This document shows, piece by piece, positions 1 through 12,404 of a stretch of 64,000 bases of DNA (the first letter of the stretch is position 1; the number at the start of each line of letters is the position of its first letter). Made by a program: the position numbers and the translations under genes. Under the pieces are notes generated by a model. That model ran no database searches and was not told where the DNA came from. It worked only from the letters and a program-made list of their open reading frames with translations. Source of the stretch: Siphonodentalium dalli (Eukaryota; Mollusca; Scaphopoda; Gadilida; Siphonodentaliidae); NCBI GenBank assembly GCA_032622095.1, contig CP136063.1, positions 211,809,982-211,873,981 of the forward strand. Direction: 5' to 3'.

Positions 1-521
1 ACGCGAACCGGGTTCGTAAAAGGTTGGGTGGCTTATTTTGTACTGACCAAGAATATTGCATAATTATGCTTATTAATCTATGTCTTAAACAGTTGAACTA
101 GTTGTTTACATATATGATATATGACATCTGTTTATAAAGTGTTCGGTTGCGATTCTGTTTGCCAGATAGACAGAAAACATCCACGTACATATTCCATACA
201 ATTTTACTTTGTTTTCTTTGAACCAAAACAAGGCCAGAAAGTCGAAAATGGTATCACTCATGAAACAAATTATTGGACCAAACTCAGATTAAATTTTGAC
301 ATATAGACCACGCACATGTCACCTTTAATTCCGAACTTACGAGCCAAAAAGTGCAAATATAATTTGACTAAAACATATTCGAACTTAATTGACATGTATT
401 TTTACTGAGAAACACACATACCGACTTCAGCTACGATAAAATAATTCAAAACGTTATGCCGCGATCGGTCGGAACCCAAAATGTTTGGTACCTTTTGTTA
501 CACCGCGCCATGGTGTTGTAT
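1..521 (+). repeat. Partial, diverged copy of the 2.8-kb array unit (post-gene spacer)
   Basis: The sequence matches the spacer that follows each gene copy in the right-hand array, for example from 27451. It begins at the palindromic 'cgaaccgggttcg' motif and stops at 'ggtgttgtat', just before the GT/poly-G tract of other units. It has more substitutions than the right-hand copies and an internal deletion of about 215 bp joining 'cccaaaatgtt' to 'tggtacc' near 480-490. No gene body is visible, but one may lie left of the window. The small ORF at 121-306 recurs only because the DNA is conserved and is not called a gene. Confidence 0.85.
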
Positions 522-990
522 CACCTAATGCGCACGAGTGTAGACTATAAACGATATCTGATCCTACGGAGGATGACATAGTTTTTGATATGCGATCTTT
601 ATCTGTTTTTAGTGATCATTTAACAGTATCAGAGGATCAATATCAGATCGTGCATATTCACTGATCCTTAAAAGACGCCATTTTTATTTCTAGATGTGTG
701 AGCTCCCGCTTCGAAATTTGTTGGTCACATTAAATCGAATTTTCTAATCCCCCAATACCACAGAGACGTCAGATTTATCTTGTTTTTAATAAATCGACCA
801 AATTTAATTCTCAACTATTTCTCTTTTTTTCCAAAAAACCGTCAGTTTAGCAACAATATTATGATCATATATTTGATCCGCTTCCTGGTCCGATAGATTT
901 AACATAACAACGCAAGTTGGTATGGACGCCATATTCGATGAAAACAATTCATTTAAAAGTAAATACAATAAATATAAATAAATCACAAAT
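522..990. other. Unassigned AT-rich sequence
   Basis: No ORF, repeat or RNA gene that I can support. It begins exactly where homology to the array unit stops. Confidence 0.5.
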
Positions 991-1580
991 TTAAAGGGGT
1001 ACTGTACGCCATTTTCATTAAATTTCCGGTGACAACAACGATCTAATATCGATAATATATAGAAACATAAGTAATTTGAGTCGAAGATGTATTCTGTAAA
1101 CGCTCAGGTTAATAGGCTATCCTAAAATTTAATAATTTAAAAGTTAATAATTTGATATAAATTGAATTTATGACTGGAGCTATAAAATGGCGTCAATTAA
1201 ATTACGAATTACCGTAATCAAAAACAGTAATTGAGGGATACTGGATTTTAAACCGATCGCACACACGATCGCTTAAAATATTATGATGATACGGGGAGAA
1301 CACTCAAGCCACTCACTGACTAGCGATGATACAATAACTTAAATGATTATATGGGACTAGTATGCATATAATAAAACTTTTATTTGATTCATTTGGTTGA
1401 AAACTTTACAAAAATTACTCGACAACGACAATTTGTATTTTTGCATTCCGGTAAATTTGTCATCCGTAACATGACTTCGTACTCAACATACTTTCAAATA
1501 ATGGAAAAATTGTTACCTTATTCTCCGACTCGGAGACTATAGAAACCAACAACAACATTTGGCGTACAGTACCCCTTTAA
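991..1580. mobile_element. MITE with 21-bp terminal inverted repeats and TTAA flanks
   Basis: The left end (991-1011) and right end (1560-1580) are perfect inverted repeats. Each contains TTAA followed inward by AGGGGTACTGTACGCCA. No transposase ORF lies between them, so the element is non-autonomous. A TTAA target duplication is the hallmark of piggyBac-type elements, but the terminal bases here are AGGGG, so the superfamily is an inference. Confidence 0.75.
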
Positions 1581-3480
1581 CACTGAAACACAGAGGAGTT
1601 AGTATGAATTTATACTAATTGCACAAGCTTATGATACATTGTCATCGATATACAAACATGTTCCATTGTCAAAGTCTTTATAAATTATATTATAATATAA
1701 ACTTTTAACTGCAATTTGCAAATCTGAGAGTGAGATTCTGATGATTACTTATTTACTAGGACTATAACAAAACCTATAGGACTAATAAATAAGTAATAAA
1801 ATAGTTACTCCTATGAATCTGAGTCAATGTTCAACATAATGTCCTTTTATGGCATTTCTGCATTGGGAATATCTCTAACATTAGCCTAACAGCCAGTGAT
1901 TGAGTGAATATCATTGAAATTTGAACTCTAGTTATTAATAATTAATATTCTAGATCTCATGCATTGTAACGGTTTAGGTGTTTATTAATAACCCTTTATA
2001 TACTAAAGCATCATTGATGAGTAGTTAACCCACAGGAAATATTCAGATAATAGTTCACCAAAAGACCATACATTTTCCTCAATAAATCAATAGGGTTCTT
2101 TGCAGCTCCTTGTGAACTTCTATTTATCTGTTATCTGCTTTTATCACATTAATACTCCTCCAAATCAATAATAGACAATTCCTATGTCATTTGATATATT
2201 AAGGGTTAAACAACTGAATGGTGATCGTGAAAGTTTCCTACATAGTCATGGGTCCTGAAAAAAATAATCTATAAAGACTATCCACTCAGTGTAAAATTCT
2301 GTCATTTTGCCAGACTAGCAGCCCACTATATAGGCCCTCACCGCCCCCCCAATTGTTTCTAAAAAAAAAAATTAGGATGGACCCATTTCCCCCCACTACT
2401 GTATTATTATTAAATAATGGTTCAGGTAATTATAAGCTCTTCAATTATATTTAAATAAAATATTGCCTATATAAGATAGCATTATCAATTACAATATGGT
2501 ACCTCAGACTTTGCTTCAGAATAAGGTAAATTAAAGCACATATAACATTATGTACCGGTAGGCCTACTCATCCTCCATTGTTGAATGGACAGAACAGTTT
2601 TTATGTTTGTAAATAATGTGAAAACAGGTAAATATTTGCAAGAATCAGAAAGGGGGGGGCATGGCTCTGAAGGTGGTACTAGTAGGCCTACATGTATATA
2701 TTGACAAACACTTGATCTGTTTCTATTTTAAATGTCAATATCTCAGATTTTGAGAACATTTGAACAGGAGCTGTTCATCTTATTGAAAACAATAGGCATA
2801 CACAGTCCGAGCATGATTTCATAAATTATATTGGTTCAAATAGTTATGAATTGGCGAAAAAAAAATTCTAATAATTTTTGGTTTTTAATTCTCCCTACCG
2901 AACTGGGAACAAATGGCAGTTTGCATGGCAAACCAACATACTTCTGGAAAAGTGTTCATTTGATACTAAATATGCAGTCTCTGAACCATCCAGCCATCTT
3001 GACCCTTTGTGATAATTTTTATAAAATTTTGTTTTGGGGTTTGGCAGACACCACCTGACAGAGTGATCATCATCATGAATGTATGACTATTATTAATAAG
3101 ATTTAAATTTGTGTGATAATATAAATTTGGTAATAAATTAGTTTTGTTCAATCTCATAATTTTGTGGATCATCTATGTTTAGATTTGGTGTACCCAAGTG
3201 AACATTGGTCAGAACACAGTACCCAGGGCAATATGCAGAGCTGGTAAAAGTGTTCAACAGTAACTGTTGACAATATATCACCTGACAGCATAAGAGCAAC
3301 AATTAGATATTTTAGACAGCAATTGGCCAGGTTAAAATTGACCTATCAGATGTTCTCATAGGTTAATTTTCGAACTATTAAATTTTTTTTCACACCAAAA
3401 GTTGAATATTTCCCTATTTTTGGACTGAAATGGTCATCAGATGAAAAGTTAGGTTGGAAATGTTCAAGTTTAATTAGAGG
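1581..3480. other. Non-coding AT-rich sequence
   Basis: No coding potential. A short inverted repeat (ATTACTTATTTA against TAAATAAGTAAT) lies at about 1743-1798, and poly-A and poly-C/G runs occur at 2343-2380 and 2651-2658. ORFs here are short and overlap on opposite strands. Confidence 0.5.
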
Positions 3481-3625
3481 GGGGCGGGTCCAATCCCAGA
3501 TTGCCAGGAAATAAATCAACAAATCCCAGTTCCCAGGAAAAAAATATGCCATTTCCCAGTTCCCAGGAATTAAAAGCAAATCCCAGTTCCCAGTTAAAAA
3601 AAAAGCCAGTTCCCAGGAATTAAAA
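3481..3625. repeat. Degenerate minisatellite, 'tcccagttcccaggaa' motif
   Basis: At least four spaced repetitions of 'cccagttcccagga' alternate with A-rich linkers. The short ORF crossing it on the minus strand (3346-3579) is a repeat artefact. Confidence 0.65.
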
Positions 3626-4255
3626 TATTATATAGAGTATCGACAAAAATTACAATATTCATAAGTAATGTAGATCAATGTACATATCTTGTATTTTTAT
3701 GCTATCTTATGATTTACTGGCTACTGTCTGGTCAATTACATCATTTTACATGACATAAAATGCGAACCTATATGCAAATCCATTGAACAGAATCAACAGA
3801 TCACTCTTTACACTGATCGACACCACTGCAAATCAGGTATTCCCTAAATGTCCAGGTGATGTATGCAAATTCATGTGGTCTCAATATATCTAAGACGGTT
3901 TGTGATTTGAGATTGTGCCCGATAACTGGAATGTTAGTATGAAAAACCAAGTCACAAACCAACTGAGAAATAGGAGACAACAAGGATGTACACAAGTCAC
4001 CAGATACAACAGCTTAGATTGACCAAGTGGTAAAACTCGTATAAATAAATGACTTTAAAATTTACTGGATACCAGCAGACTTTGTTGGTAGTTGTGACAG
4101 ATGCACGGTATCGACAACAGCTGAATACTCCCTACAGAGAACGTACATTAAAAAGAAAAGGAACAAAACATGCCTGACTCATCTTTCATCGCTGGAATAC
4201 ACGTCGGCTGTGTGCATTTTTGGGGAAATCAGTTCATAATTAGGTAAATAAAAAT
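3626..4255. other. Unassigned sequence between two related minisatellites
   Basis: Nothing recognisable. The minus-strand ORF at 3801-3995 has no domain signature. Confidence 0.4.
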
Positions 4256-4430
4256 GGAAATCCCGATTAATTGGGGATAATTTCCCGGGTCCCGGAAAAT
4301 AATTTCAACCTTTCCCGGGTCCAGGTGGAATTCTGTTCCCGATTCCCGGAAAATTAAATCTTGACGATCCCAATTCCCGAAAAATAAAAAGGGTCGATCC
4401 CGGTGTCCCGAAAATACCCGTTCCCCATCT
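4256..4430. repeat. Degenerate minisatellite, 'ttcccgggtcccggaaaat' motif
   Basis: Repeated 'cccgattcccggaaaat' variants occur about five times with A-rich linkers. The pattern of C-block, G-pair and A-run resembles the block at 3481-3625, so the two are probably divergent ends of one element, with about 630 bp of unrelated-looking sequence between them. Confidence 0.6.
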
Positions 4431-4690
4431 AATTACATTTTCACATTTCCCACTGACTGCGTGTGAAGGCCATGCATCTTACTGAAGCTTTAACCCAGTA
4501 ACCATGTGTTAGCTAATGGAATCTATCAACCCAGCCCAAAGTGAGTCTAGTGGTTGCAGGAATAATTAAGTGACCTGACCAGTAAAATTGGTACAGTACA
4601 TGACTTTATTCAAACAATGACAGCAAGCATCTAAAATACAGCAACAATGGTACATTGAGATTGGAAAGTATGTGAAGTTTACAGCTACAT

Positions 4691-4935
4691 TAACCCTTCC
4701 ATGACAGGAGCTTCCTGAAATTTGGCGAAAACCTTGTGCTAATGCATTCTCTTATTTGTGCAAGTCTCCCATAGGGAGCCTCGCATATATAAGAGCATAC
4801 ATTGGCCTAACAATATTTTCCTTGACCTTGTAAGTTAGTGCATTCTCTTATATATGGGAGATTCGCATATATAAGAGAATTCACTCACACAGGATCTTTG
4901 ATGCTGCACCAGCACAGCTCCCGTCATGAAATGAT
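4691..4935. mobile_element. MITE, TAACCC-type termini, copy 1
   Basis: The left end reads 'taacccttccatgacaggag'. The right end, read on the opposite strand, gives 'atttcatgacgggagc', an imperfect terminal inverted repeat. The interior carries several 'gcatatataagag' or 'attctcttatatat' segments in both orientations. A second copy lies at 20802-21031 with the same ends and interior, which fixes the boundaries. Confidence 0.7.
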
Positions 4936-6165
4936 AGCGATTGAATGGTGAAAATCCAGGTTCACTCCAAAGAGCAACTCCCTCATCATCCAATCTCTTG
5001 ATCCCTATATATCTCAATCGCTGTGTGTCTAAAAGTCAAAAGGGTTTTGAATTATTAAAGATTCAGGAATGTATCTGTGAATCTCGTTAACATATCAGAT
5101 TATGGTAGCTATTCAAATTAATTATGCTGATGCCAAATTGGGCAGGGGATGAATAATTAGTATTGTGCAAGCAGACTTTCCAGTTTCTTTGCGGCATGTG
5201 GGAAAAAAAATGTAATTTTTTTTATGTATCTGACCAAATACTTGAACAACTTCAAGATAGCGAAAAATAATGAGCCAAACAAAAACTGAAATGGAGTTAA
5301 AATAATTTATTATCTATAATAATAAACAGAATGAATTTAAAAATATGGAAATTTTTTGTTCTTATACCAATCATAAAAATATCGCATAAATAGCATGTTA
5401 TTGTCAAGATCATATGCCTTGTTTGTAAACAAAAGCCATATTATGATACAGTACATAGATAGTGTGCGTTACGCAAAACATACAAAAGCGGGGAGACCCC
5501 ACTACTTCAACTTTGGTTAAAATTGCCACCAAATTATTTACAACATACCAATATGTTTGCTAATGCTTGCCAATCAAGATTTTGGTGCTAAATGGGTCAC
5601 CATGAATCACTGTCTCAAAAAAATTGTCACTGTATTGAGTGTTTTTCTTATCACACACTCTTAATGTGTTGTATATAAACAAATGCTCGTCTCACACAAA
5701 GTGGTGTTTTGTGGATAATATAACACTGATACTATCGTTATATTATACTATTATTAATTTATTCTTGTGAAAATTCATAATTTGGTAACTTTATTTCTAA
5801 GTTATAACCCACAATGAAGGCCATCTGTGTCTTTAAACAAACATGAAGTCAGTAAATGTTTTCTGAACAAAGATCAATAGTTGATTTATGTAAAATATGT
5901 ATATATTTTACATGTAGCAATAAGTTTTATTATATTTAGCAGGGATAATGCAGACAGCAAGTTATGATATTTCACAGCCAGTTTTAGGGGCGGGGCATTG
6001 CTGTTGTAAACTATAGGTGTGATTGTCCCAATGCGACTAAGGACCCCCCCCCGGAGTTTTTAAAACACTAAGATGTTTCACATGTCAGTAAACAATTAGT
6101 TAAAATAATAAAATAACAGATTCCCATTGCAGGTGCACAACCCTAACCCCTAACCCTTATCCTAA
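4936..6165. other. Non-coding sequence
   Basis: AT-rich with poly-A/T runs and a poly-C run at 6045-6052. A short run of CCCTAA-like hexamers (6141-6165) is too brief and irregular to be called a telomeric repeat. No gene is supported. Confidence 0.4.
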
Positions 6166-6400
6166 ACCTATTGACCAAAAATTGTAGGAATAAAAGCTCG
6201 GACAAAATTATGCATGTTGCGAAAGTGTTCCAAGTCGAAAAAGGGGAATAACTCCACACAAAAAAGTCGGGCAGACTTCATAATCGCAGTGCACATGTTC
6301 CCATGGTACTAAATATATGTGCCAAGTTTAAAACATTGACCTAAAAATGTAGGAATAAAAGATCGGACAAAATTATGCATGTTGCACAAACAAATTATAT
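6166..6400. repeat. Diverged direct repeat of about 160-bp spacing
   Basis: A block from 'attgtaggaataaaagctcg' through 'gacaaaattatgcatgttgc' (about 6180-6222) recurs at about 6343-6385. Between the copies lies 'aaaaaggggaataactcc', the same kind of phrase as in the repeats at 7800-8800. This looks like part of an interspersed repeat. Confidence 0.55.
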
Positions 6401-7799
6401 GTCAAAAAAGAGGTGGGACCAGGGATGACGGAAAAGGGGGCATGCGGGGACACTTGCCACCGTTGTCCTGGGGAGACCAGTGGACATATTCATGTGCCCA
6501 CCTGATTGATTTGCCCCCTTGCCCTGGGTGGGACTAAGGTATAACCCTAGTATTCAATATGTTATTCCAATGAAGTAGCAATCAGGAGAATTATAAGTCG
6601 AAAAATGGTCAGAACACAGTCAAACATGTTTGGACCAAACTCCAAATCACAGGTACACAGGATGCCATGATGATTGACCCCTGCAGAAAATTTGATTAAA
6701 ATTGAACTATAAAATTCTGAGAAAACGTCCTGCCAAAATTGTGTCCATGGACAGGGTTGATATGATCAAAGTGGAATGGCAGAATTGATAGTATATTTAC
6801 CCCCTAGCCAGGGCTCAAGTCCTTTCAAATAAAAAAATGACAAAACACTATACTATCTCACTAAATACTAACTGCTGACTCATCGGCTGATAATTTATCA
6901 ACACATAATTATTTGGTTAGTTCAGAAAGATTCCTTCATAATTTTCAGCCTTCATTCATGACCTCATTAACATATTCAATACAATCGACTTGGATTATAA
7001 AGTTGAATGCGCTAACTGGCTTGAATATCAATAAAGCTGGGATAATTTTAACTATATGTCAATTAACCACACCACCATTAAAGTTTGTGTTTTTCTTCCG
7101 GGCCTCATTTACAACAAAAACAACATGATTTTTATAAATCCCAATTTCAAGAATACAAATTGTTATTGCCAATACAGACAAAACTGATGGTTGGATATAT
7201 TTCTTGTCTATAAAGACATAATAAAGTGGTTTCTTTCTATCATAATTTGCGTTCAATAGAAGAAATGCAACATGACTTGGTTGAGGGCGATATTAAATGA
7301 TAGCTTTTCTGGACAGATTCGCTCAATTCATATAAATTATTTTATACACCAGAATCTACATAACACTTGCTGGGATGAGATATATGTATTATGTTTAAAG
7401 TTTGCTGGTCATTGCGACAGAACCATTTTCATTGTTTCAACCCGGCCACATTAGCATTTATATACAGCACAATTAGCTTCCTCATAAAAAGTTATGGTAT
7501 TAAGACCCATTTCATGCTCTTTGGATGTTCTTGCTTGGTATCTACAGACATTCAAACACAAGTGCAATGCTAAGCATGGCATATGCCCCCAACGCTCAGT
7601 TTAGAGAGTGGGCAATACTAAATATTTGTGGATTGAAAGTTTTTTATTTTCTAAATCCAAGAAGGTCCGTCACTCTGAGGAAATCATTGTATAAATCCCA
7701 GTGTATCATTTTGCTCATATATACACCAATCACTATTCCAAAGATATTCAAATCCACCTGTTGGTACTTGAGTAACAATGCTAGATGTGAAGCAAAGAT
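6401..7799. other. Non-coding sequence
   Basis: Short overlapping ORFs on both strands (for example 6913-7128 and 7525-7872) have no recognisable domains. No splice-linked structure could be supported. Confidence 0.35.
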
Positions 7800-8800
7800 T
7801 GAGAATCTTGCTAGTTCCAAAAAGGGCAATAACTCAGACAAAAATATTAGCATTCCAAACCAGTGCCCCTGACGCTCATCCGATGATCCATGCCCAAGGT
7901 ACAAGCTGAAATTTCATACAGAGACAAAATTCAGAAATTCCCAAGTCAAACAAGGGCTGTAACTCTGGAAAAAATGAATGGACGAAACCTGTAGTAACAA
8001 CTGAATCAGAAGATCCTTGCCCAATTAAGTTACAAGCTGAAATGTTCTTTCGGACACAAATTTCCAAGTCAAACAAGGGCCGTAACTCTTGTAAAAAAAT
8101 TATTGACAAAACCCAAAGAATTTGGATATCTTTTCCCCCAACCTGTGCTATTACCATGCCAAAGGACAACGGAATCCAATAATAAAGACATCCACATCGT
8201 AATGTTTGTTATGGACGCGTTGACAGGTTTTACACTAAATCCAGCAAAGGGCCATAACTCTGGGAAAAAAGTGCAGACAAAAACGTGCACTATGTGGAGA
8301 TCCTTTCCACAATGCTGGTCTACCATACTAAAGGACATCCAAAATCGACCATCGATATTTGAGCTGTGTTGTGAAATCTTAGTTACAGACAGGCGGATGG
8401 AAGGAAGGACGGCCAGACGAAGGTCTCCTCTATATTCCCCCAAATCCTCCTTTGGATGTTGGGGGCATAATAAAATTCAAGTCTGACCGTTATTATTATT
8501 GGAAATACAATGTAAAATGACTCCAGAATGAAAATTCAATATAATTCTGAGTCTAAAAATGGCCATAACTCTGGTAGCAGTGAAGGGGACAAATAGTCAG
8601 TGGGTATCCTCCCTCTAAACTGGGCTATCAACACACCAAAGCACAACCATATCTGATGATCATTGCCGAATAACAAGCTGATATGTTCGTAGAGACAAAA
8701 TATACAAATTTCCAAGTCTTAAACAAGGACCGTACTTAACTCTGGTAAAAATTAATTGACGAAACCCGAAATATGTTAGTATTATTCCCCCCCCCCAACC
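7800..8800. repeat. Array of diverged ~125-bp repeats with 'gggccataactctgg' core
   Basis: Variants of 'caagtcaaacaagggccgtaactctgg' (split here as caagtcaaac + aagggccgtaactctgg) recur at about 7814, 7941, 8062, 8247, 8553 and 8709. Each is followed by an A-rich run and 'gac(g/a)aaacc'. Purine-rich 'cagacaggcggatggaagg' (8388-8406) resembles an element terminus. The ORFs crossing it on both strands (8069-8443, 8103-8486) are repeat-derived. I associate this repeat type with bivalves, which is recognition rather than a database match. Confidence 0.65.
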
Positions 8801-9721
8801 TGTGCTATCTCCATGCCAAATGACAACAACATACAATTATTAATACCCAAGGTGATGTATTCTGAAGAATGGACAGACGTACAGATGGACGGAAGTACAT
8901 AATGGAATATCAACAACGGCATTGGGCACTCTTTTGAAAGCACACCCGACGGCGAACTTTATATTAAATATTACGTCAATATCAGGCAAAGGTATTGGGG
9001 GTGAAGTGTAAAAGTATCTTACTGATACCTCCTCTCCCAATCACCAATACACAGATTTATTACATTGAGTATGACAAACATGAAATACATTGAGATCAAA
9101 TGACCCAATTTAATGCTGATATATCTAAAGATAAACAAAGAAGGATAACTTTAGAGAAGTAAAAATCCTCTTCTGAAAGCAGTCATGATGTTGAACCTCC
9201 GTAACAAATTCCATTCAGATCTGATGACCTTTGAATGAGATTATACAGTACCCCCAAGACGAATCAGCCCCATTCAGCTCATTGCGGCGATTGGTCCACT
9301 CAAAATTGAGGTGGATCTCGGCAGCAATCCCCGACATCTAAAAGCGCCATTTTTGAGTGGAAAGGATTATAATCTAATGCCCATTGAAACTTTTGTCGCC
9401 GCGAGTTGCCGCAAATGCTACCAACACCACAAATAGATGATCTTATATATGTTGGACTGATATGTTGTACGGCATACATGTACATGTACTTACATGTACA
9501 TGTATATATCGCAGATCTACAGTGAAGTTCTGTGATGGTAAAGGTGAGAAGTATCAGCCCTCTTAATTGGCTATGGCAATCAGCAATGCCGAAGCCATTT
9601 GCTGAAGTAAACTTGGCCATGGCAAAGGATTTCCGTAACAGCTGACTGCCGAAGCCAAAAAATCTGAATTAAAAGGGCTGGAAGTATAGACATAATCATA
9701 GTCTATGAAGCTTAGAAATAT
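8801..9721. other. Non-coding sequence with ACATGT palindromes
   Basis: Overlapping palindromic 'tacatgtacatgta' runs occur at about 9476-9508. A second 'ggacagacgtacagatggac' terminus-like stretch lies at 8870-8889. The minus-strand ORF at 9300-9620 crosses the palindromes and has no domain. Confidence 0.4.
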
Positions 9722-9980
9722 ATTGTCCCAGACCCCTGCACCGATTTCAACCGAATTTGGTGTGGTGACTCTGGATACCGCTGCAGATGTTATTTTAAAG
9801 GGATCTTTTTCTTCAAAATTTCAAAAATAATTTTGATTCTACATTGTATTTGTATTATTTTTTTTCATTTTTAAATGGAGCAAGTAGTTCAATCTAAAAA
9901 AAAATGCATTTATAACATCCGTCAGGATACCCCAAGTCACCACACCAAATTTTATTGAAATCGGGTCTGGGAGAAAAATT
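9722..9980. mobile_element. Foldback/MITE element with ~70-bp inverted arms
   Basis: The left arm (about 9723-9797) and right arm (about 9908-9978) are imperfect inverted repeats sharing 'tttggtgtggtgact' and the 'cccagaccc...cgatttcaa' end. The loop is AT-rich and non-coding. Non-autonomous. Confidence 0.7.
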
Positions 9981-10651
9981 GCAGACATACAGACATATAA
10001 TGAAACCATCCTTGCGTTGTTCATAGTGTTCCGGCATATTGCGGTGAATCACTTCAATTCGTGGTGGAAAATTGGATGTTGGCAAATTGCTGTGATTTCT
10101 CACTTAAAAAAGGCCTGCCGCATTGAGCAGAATGAGGCTGCTTCATCTTGGGGGCACTGTAACTGGATAGACAGAAAACCACTACTTTCAGGTGAAATTA
10201 AGGACTAGAATGGAAAATGCTAACAATGAAATTGGGGGCTCATGATTGCTCTGGAAGCCAAACATCCATTCCAATTTTCATTCGGTATGTCATCCAATAA
10301 TTCATAGCCGAGATGAATGCCTGGTTTAGCAGACAGACAGACATACATATGGAAAAATCAATCCAGTATACATGTATCTCCCATTTCTTGTGTGGTTACT
10401 TTAGTTGTCATCTGTCTCTGTTCTGAAAGGGTAAATAGCATGATTACCTAATAATAAATTACCTATTAATATAATATTACTAGAAGTCAATTGCTTGCCA
10501 TCAGAATAAGTTGAATATTGGAATTTAAGACCTGTTGTCAATTATAAGCCATAGAAAAATGCATGAAGCTAAAAATTAGTCATTTCTAAAGGCAAAATCT
10601 TTTTTCTAACAACGCGCTCAATATGCCAGCATGTTTCATTTTATATAGAAC
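9981..10651. other. Non-coding sequence
   Basis: Phrases such as 'gcagacagacagacatacata' (10329-10349) look repeat-derived. No gene is supported. Confidence 0.4.
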
Positions 10652-12305
10652 TAGCAGGTTAGCCCGCCACTGGCGTGGTTGGTCAGAAACATGACATTTT
10701 GTAAATCATTTTGTTTTTATTGAATTTTGTTTAAATTTTGTAATATTTTAATTTTGTGTTTTTTAATTTATTTGTTTTTTTTTTTAATTTAATTGAATTT
10801 TTTTTTTAATTTAAAGGTACTCAATCCGAACAGAGGGTCCCCATCTCAACAGATTCCAACAACAACAATCCGATCAGAGGGTCCTATATTACTATTTCTT
10901 TGGCTTTGGGGGTAAAAAATATTTGATTCGAGTCGAGGAACCCAGCAAACAAAGCTCAGAGTTATTAGATATTGATTTTTGAAATTTGTTATTTACTCGA
11001 GATGAGTACTAATAATTGCCTTCAACTGCCATAATCTGCTCGGGATGTGTACACCAAAATCTATTCAAGCAGACAAGGATGGATAACTCTAAAATCAAGT
11101 GGTAATAATAACGCAATTTCTGGGCCAGAAAGTATTCCCGATAATGAAAAATAATAGATTTCTAAAATTGATATCTAACAAATCTGAGCTTTGATGGGTG
11201 ACTTCCTCGACTGGAATAAAATATTTTTGAAATAGTAATTGAGAGGAGTTTTATCGGATTGAGTACCTTTAATTGTTTTTTCAGTTTTAAATTTTTTTAA
11301 TTTTAAAATTTTTTAATTAATTTTTTGTTTTTCAATCATGTTTCAACGAGTTAATTCTGCCTTTTTCGGGCGGAAAAACTGACCCGATGAAATCCCCCCC
11401 CCTTCCTAGGAACGACAGACATAAGAATCACACAACACGCATTTTTTGTTTTTCAATGAGTTAATTCTGCCTTTTTAATCGAGATAAATGCATTTCGCGT
11501 TTTGCATCCGTAGTTTCGTACGCATGGGTAACCGTTTAGCAATGTCGATGGCAATAAAGAGCGTCAGTCGGTTAACAACTACAATATGGTCAATATAAAG
11601 AATGTTGATGCCTTAACCCCCGAAGTGCCGTTTGCGGTGATTTTGATGATTGGGAGTGGAGAATGGGTGCTCAGAGCTTGTCCAAAATGCGACGTTGATG
11701 ATCCCCGTGGGTTTTTACCCTTATATACGAAATTGAGCTCGATCCGCGCAGCCGTTTTCGATTCTATAAAGTACCCACATACACACATATATACACACAC
11801 ATATATATACGGAGTTCTCAAAATATATAGTAGACTAGCAGGTTAGCCCGCCACTGGCGGCGTTCATCAGAAACATGACAATTTTAATTTTTTTAATTAA
11901 TTTTTTAGTTTGAGCTCAATCAGTTCGAGTCTATAAAGGATACACACATATATATCATTTGTGGGTACCCGTTTCAAGGTGAAGATCACCTAGGGCGGAA
12001 AAACTGACCCGCTCCGCGTTCCTAGGAAGCCCTAAGTACGTAAGAATCACACGCTCATGTCTGTATACTAACGCACACGCCCAGACCCAGACGTAAGAAT
12101 CACATTACGCACATACGCTCTTTATCAACTACACTGCGGATAGGAACGCTCTTTAACTATCAACCCGATTAACCCCCACAGTGCTGTTTGCGGTGATTTT
12201 GATGATTGGGAGTGGAGAATGAGTGCTCAGAGCTTGTCCAAAATGTGACGTCGATGATCCCTGTGGGTTTTTACCCTTATATATGAAATTTGAGCTCGAT
12301 CCATA
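10652..12305 (+). repeat. Two direct copies of one interspersed repeat, the first interrupted by a MITE
   Basis: Both copies begin with 'ctagcaggttagcccgccac' (10653 and 11834) and continue with 'cagaaacatgaca' and a T/A-rich stretch. Both contain 'tttgcggtgattttgatgat' (11629 and 12188), 'ctcagagcttgtccaaaatg' and 'gggtttttacccttatat'. Copy A is 10652-11832 including a nested MITE, and copy B is 11833-12305. No transposase is seen. The ORFs at 11579-11846 are overlapping frames within the repeat. Confidence 0.75.
10815..11273. mobile_element. MITE with TTAA-type flanks nested in repeat copy A
   Basis: The ends 'TTAAAGGTACTCAATCCGA' and its reverse complement (right end 11255-11273) are inverted. 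Homology of the arms continues inward for well over 100 bp with mismatches, for example 'gtcgaggaa' and 'caaagctcaga'. The TTAA-AGG(GG)TACT design matches the MITE at 991-1580, suggesting related families. Copy B of the host repeat lacks it, so the MITE inserted after the host repeat duplicated. Confidence 0.75.
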
Positions 12306-12404
12306 TCACATAGATAAGATCTATGTTGCGATAGAAATTATCATTTTGTTATAATTTGTCCAAGATTATGTCATTTCTTCACACATATGATAAAAACGTG
12401 AAAC

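Noticed and set aside
6141-6165. Interstitial telomeric repeat
   Set aside because: Only a few irregular CCCTAA-like hexamers in 25 bp.
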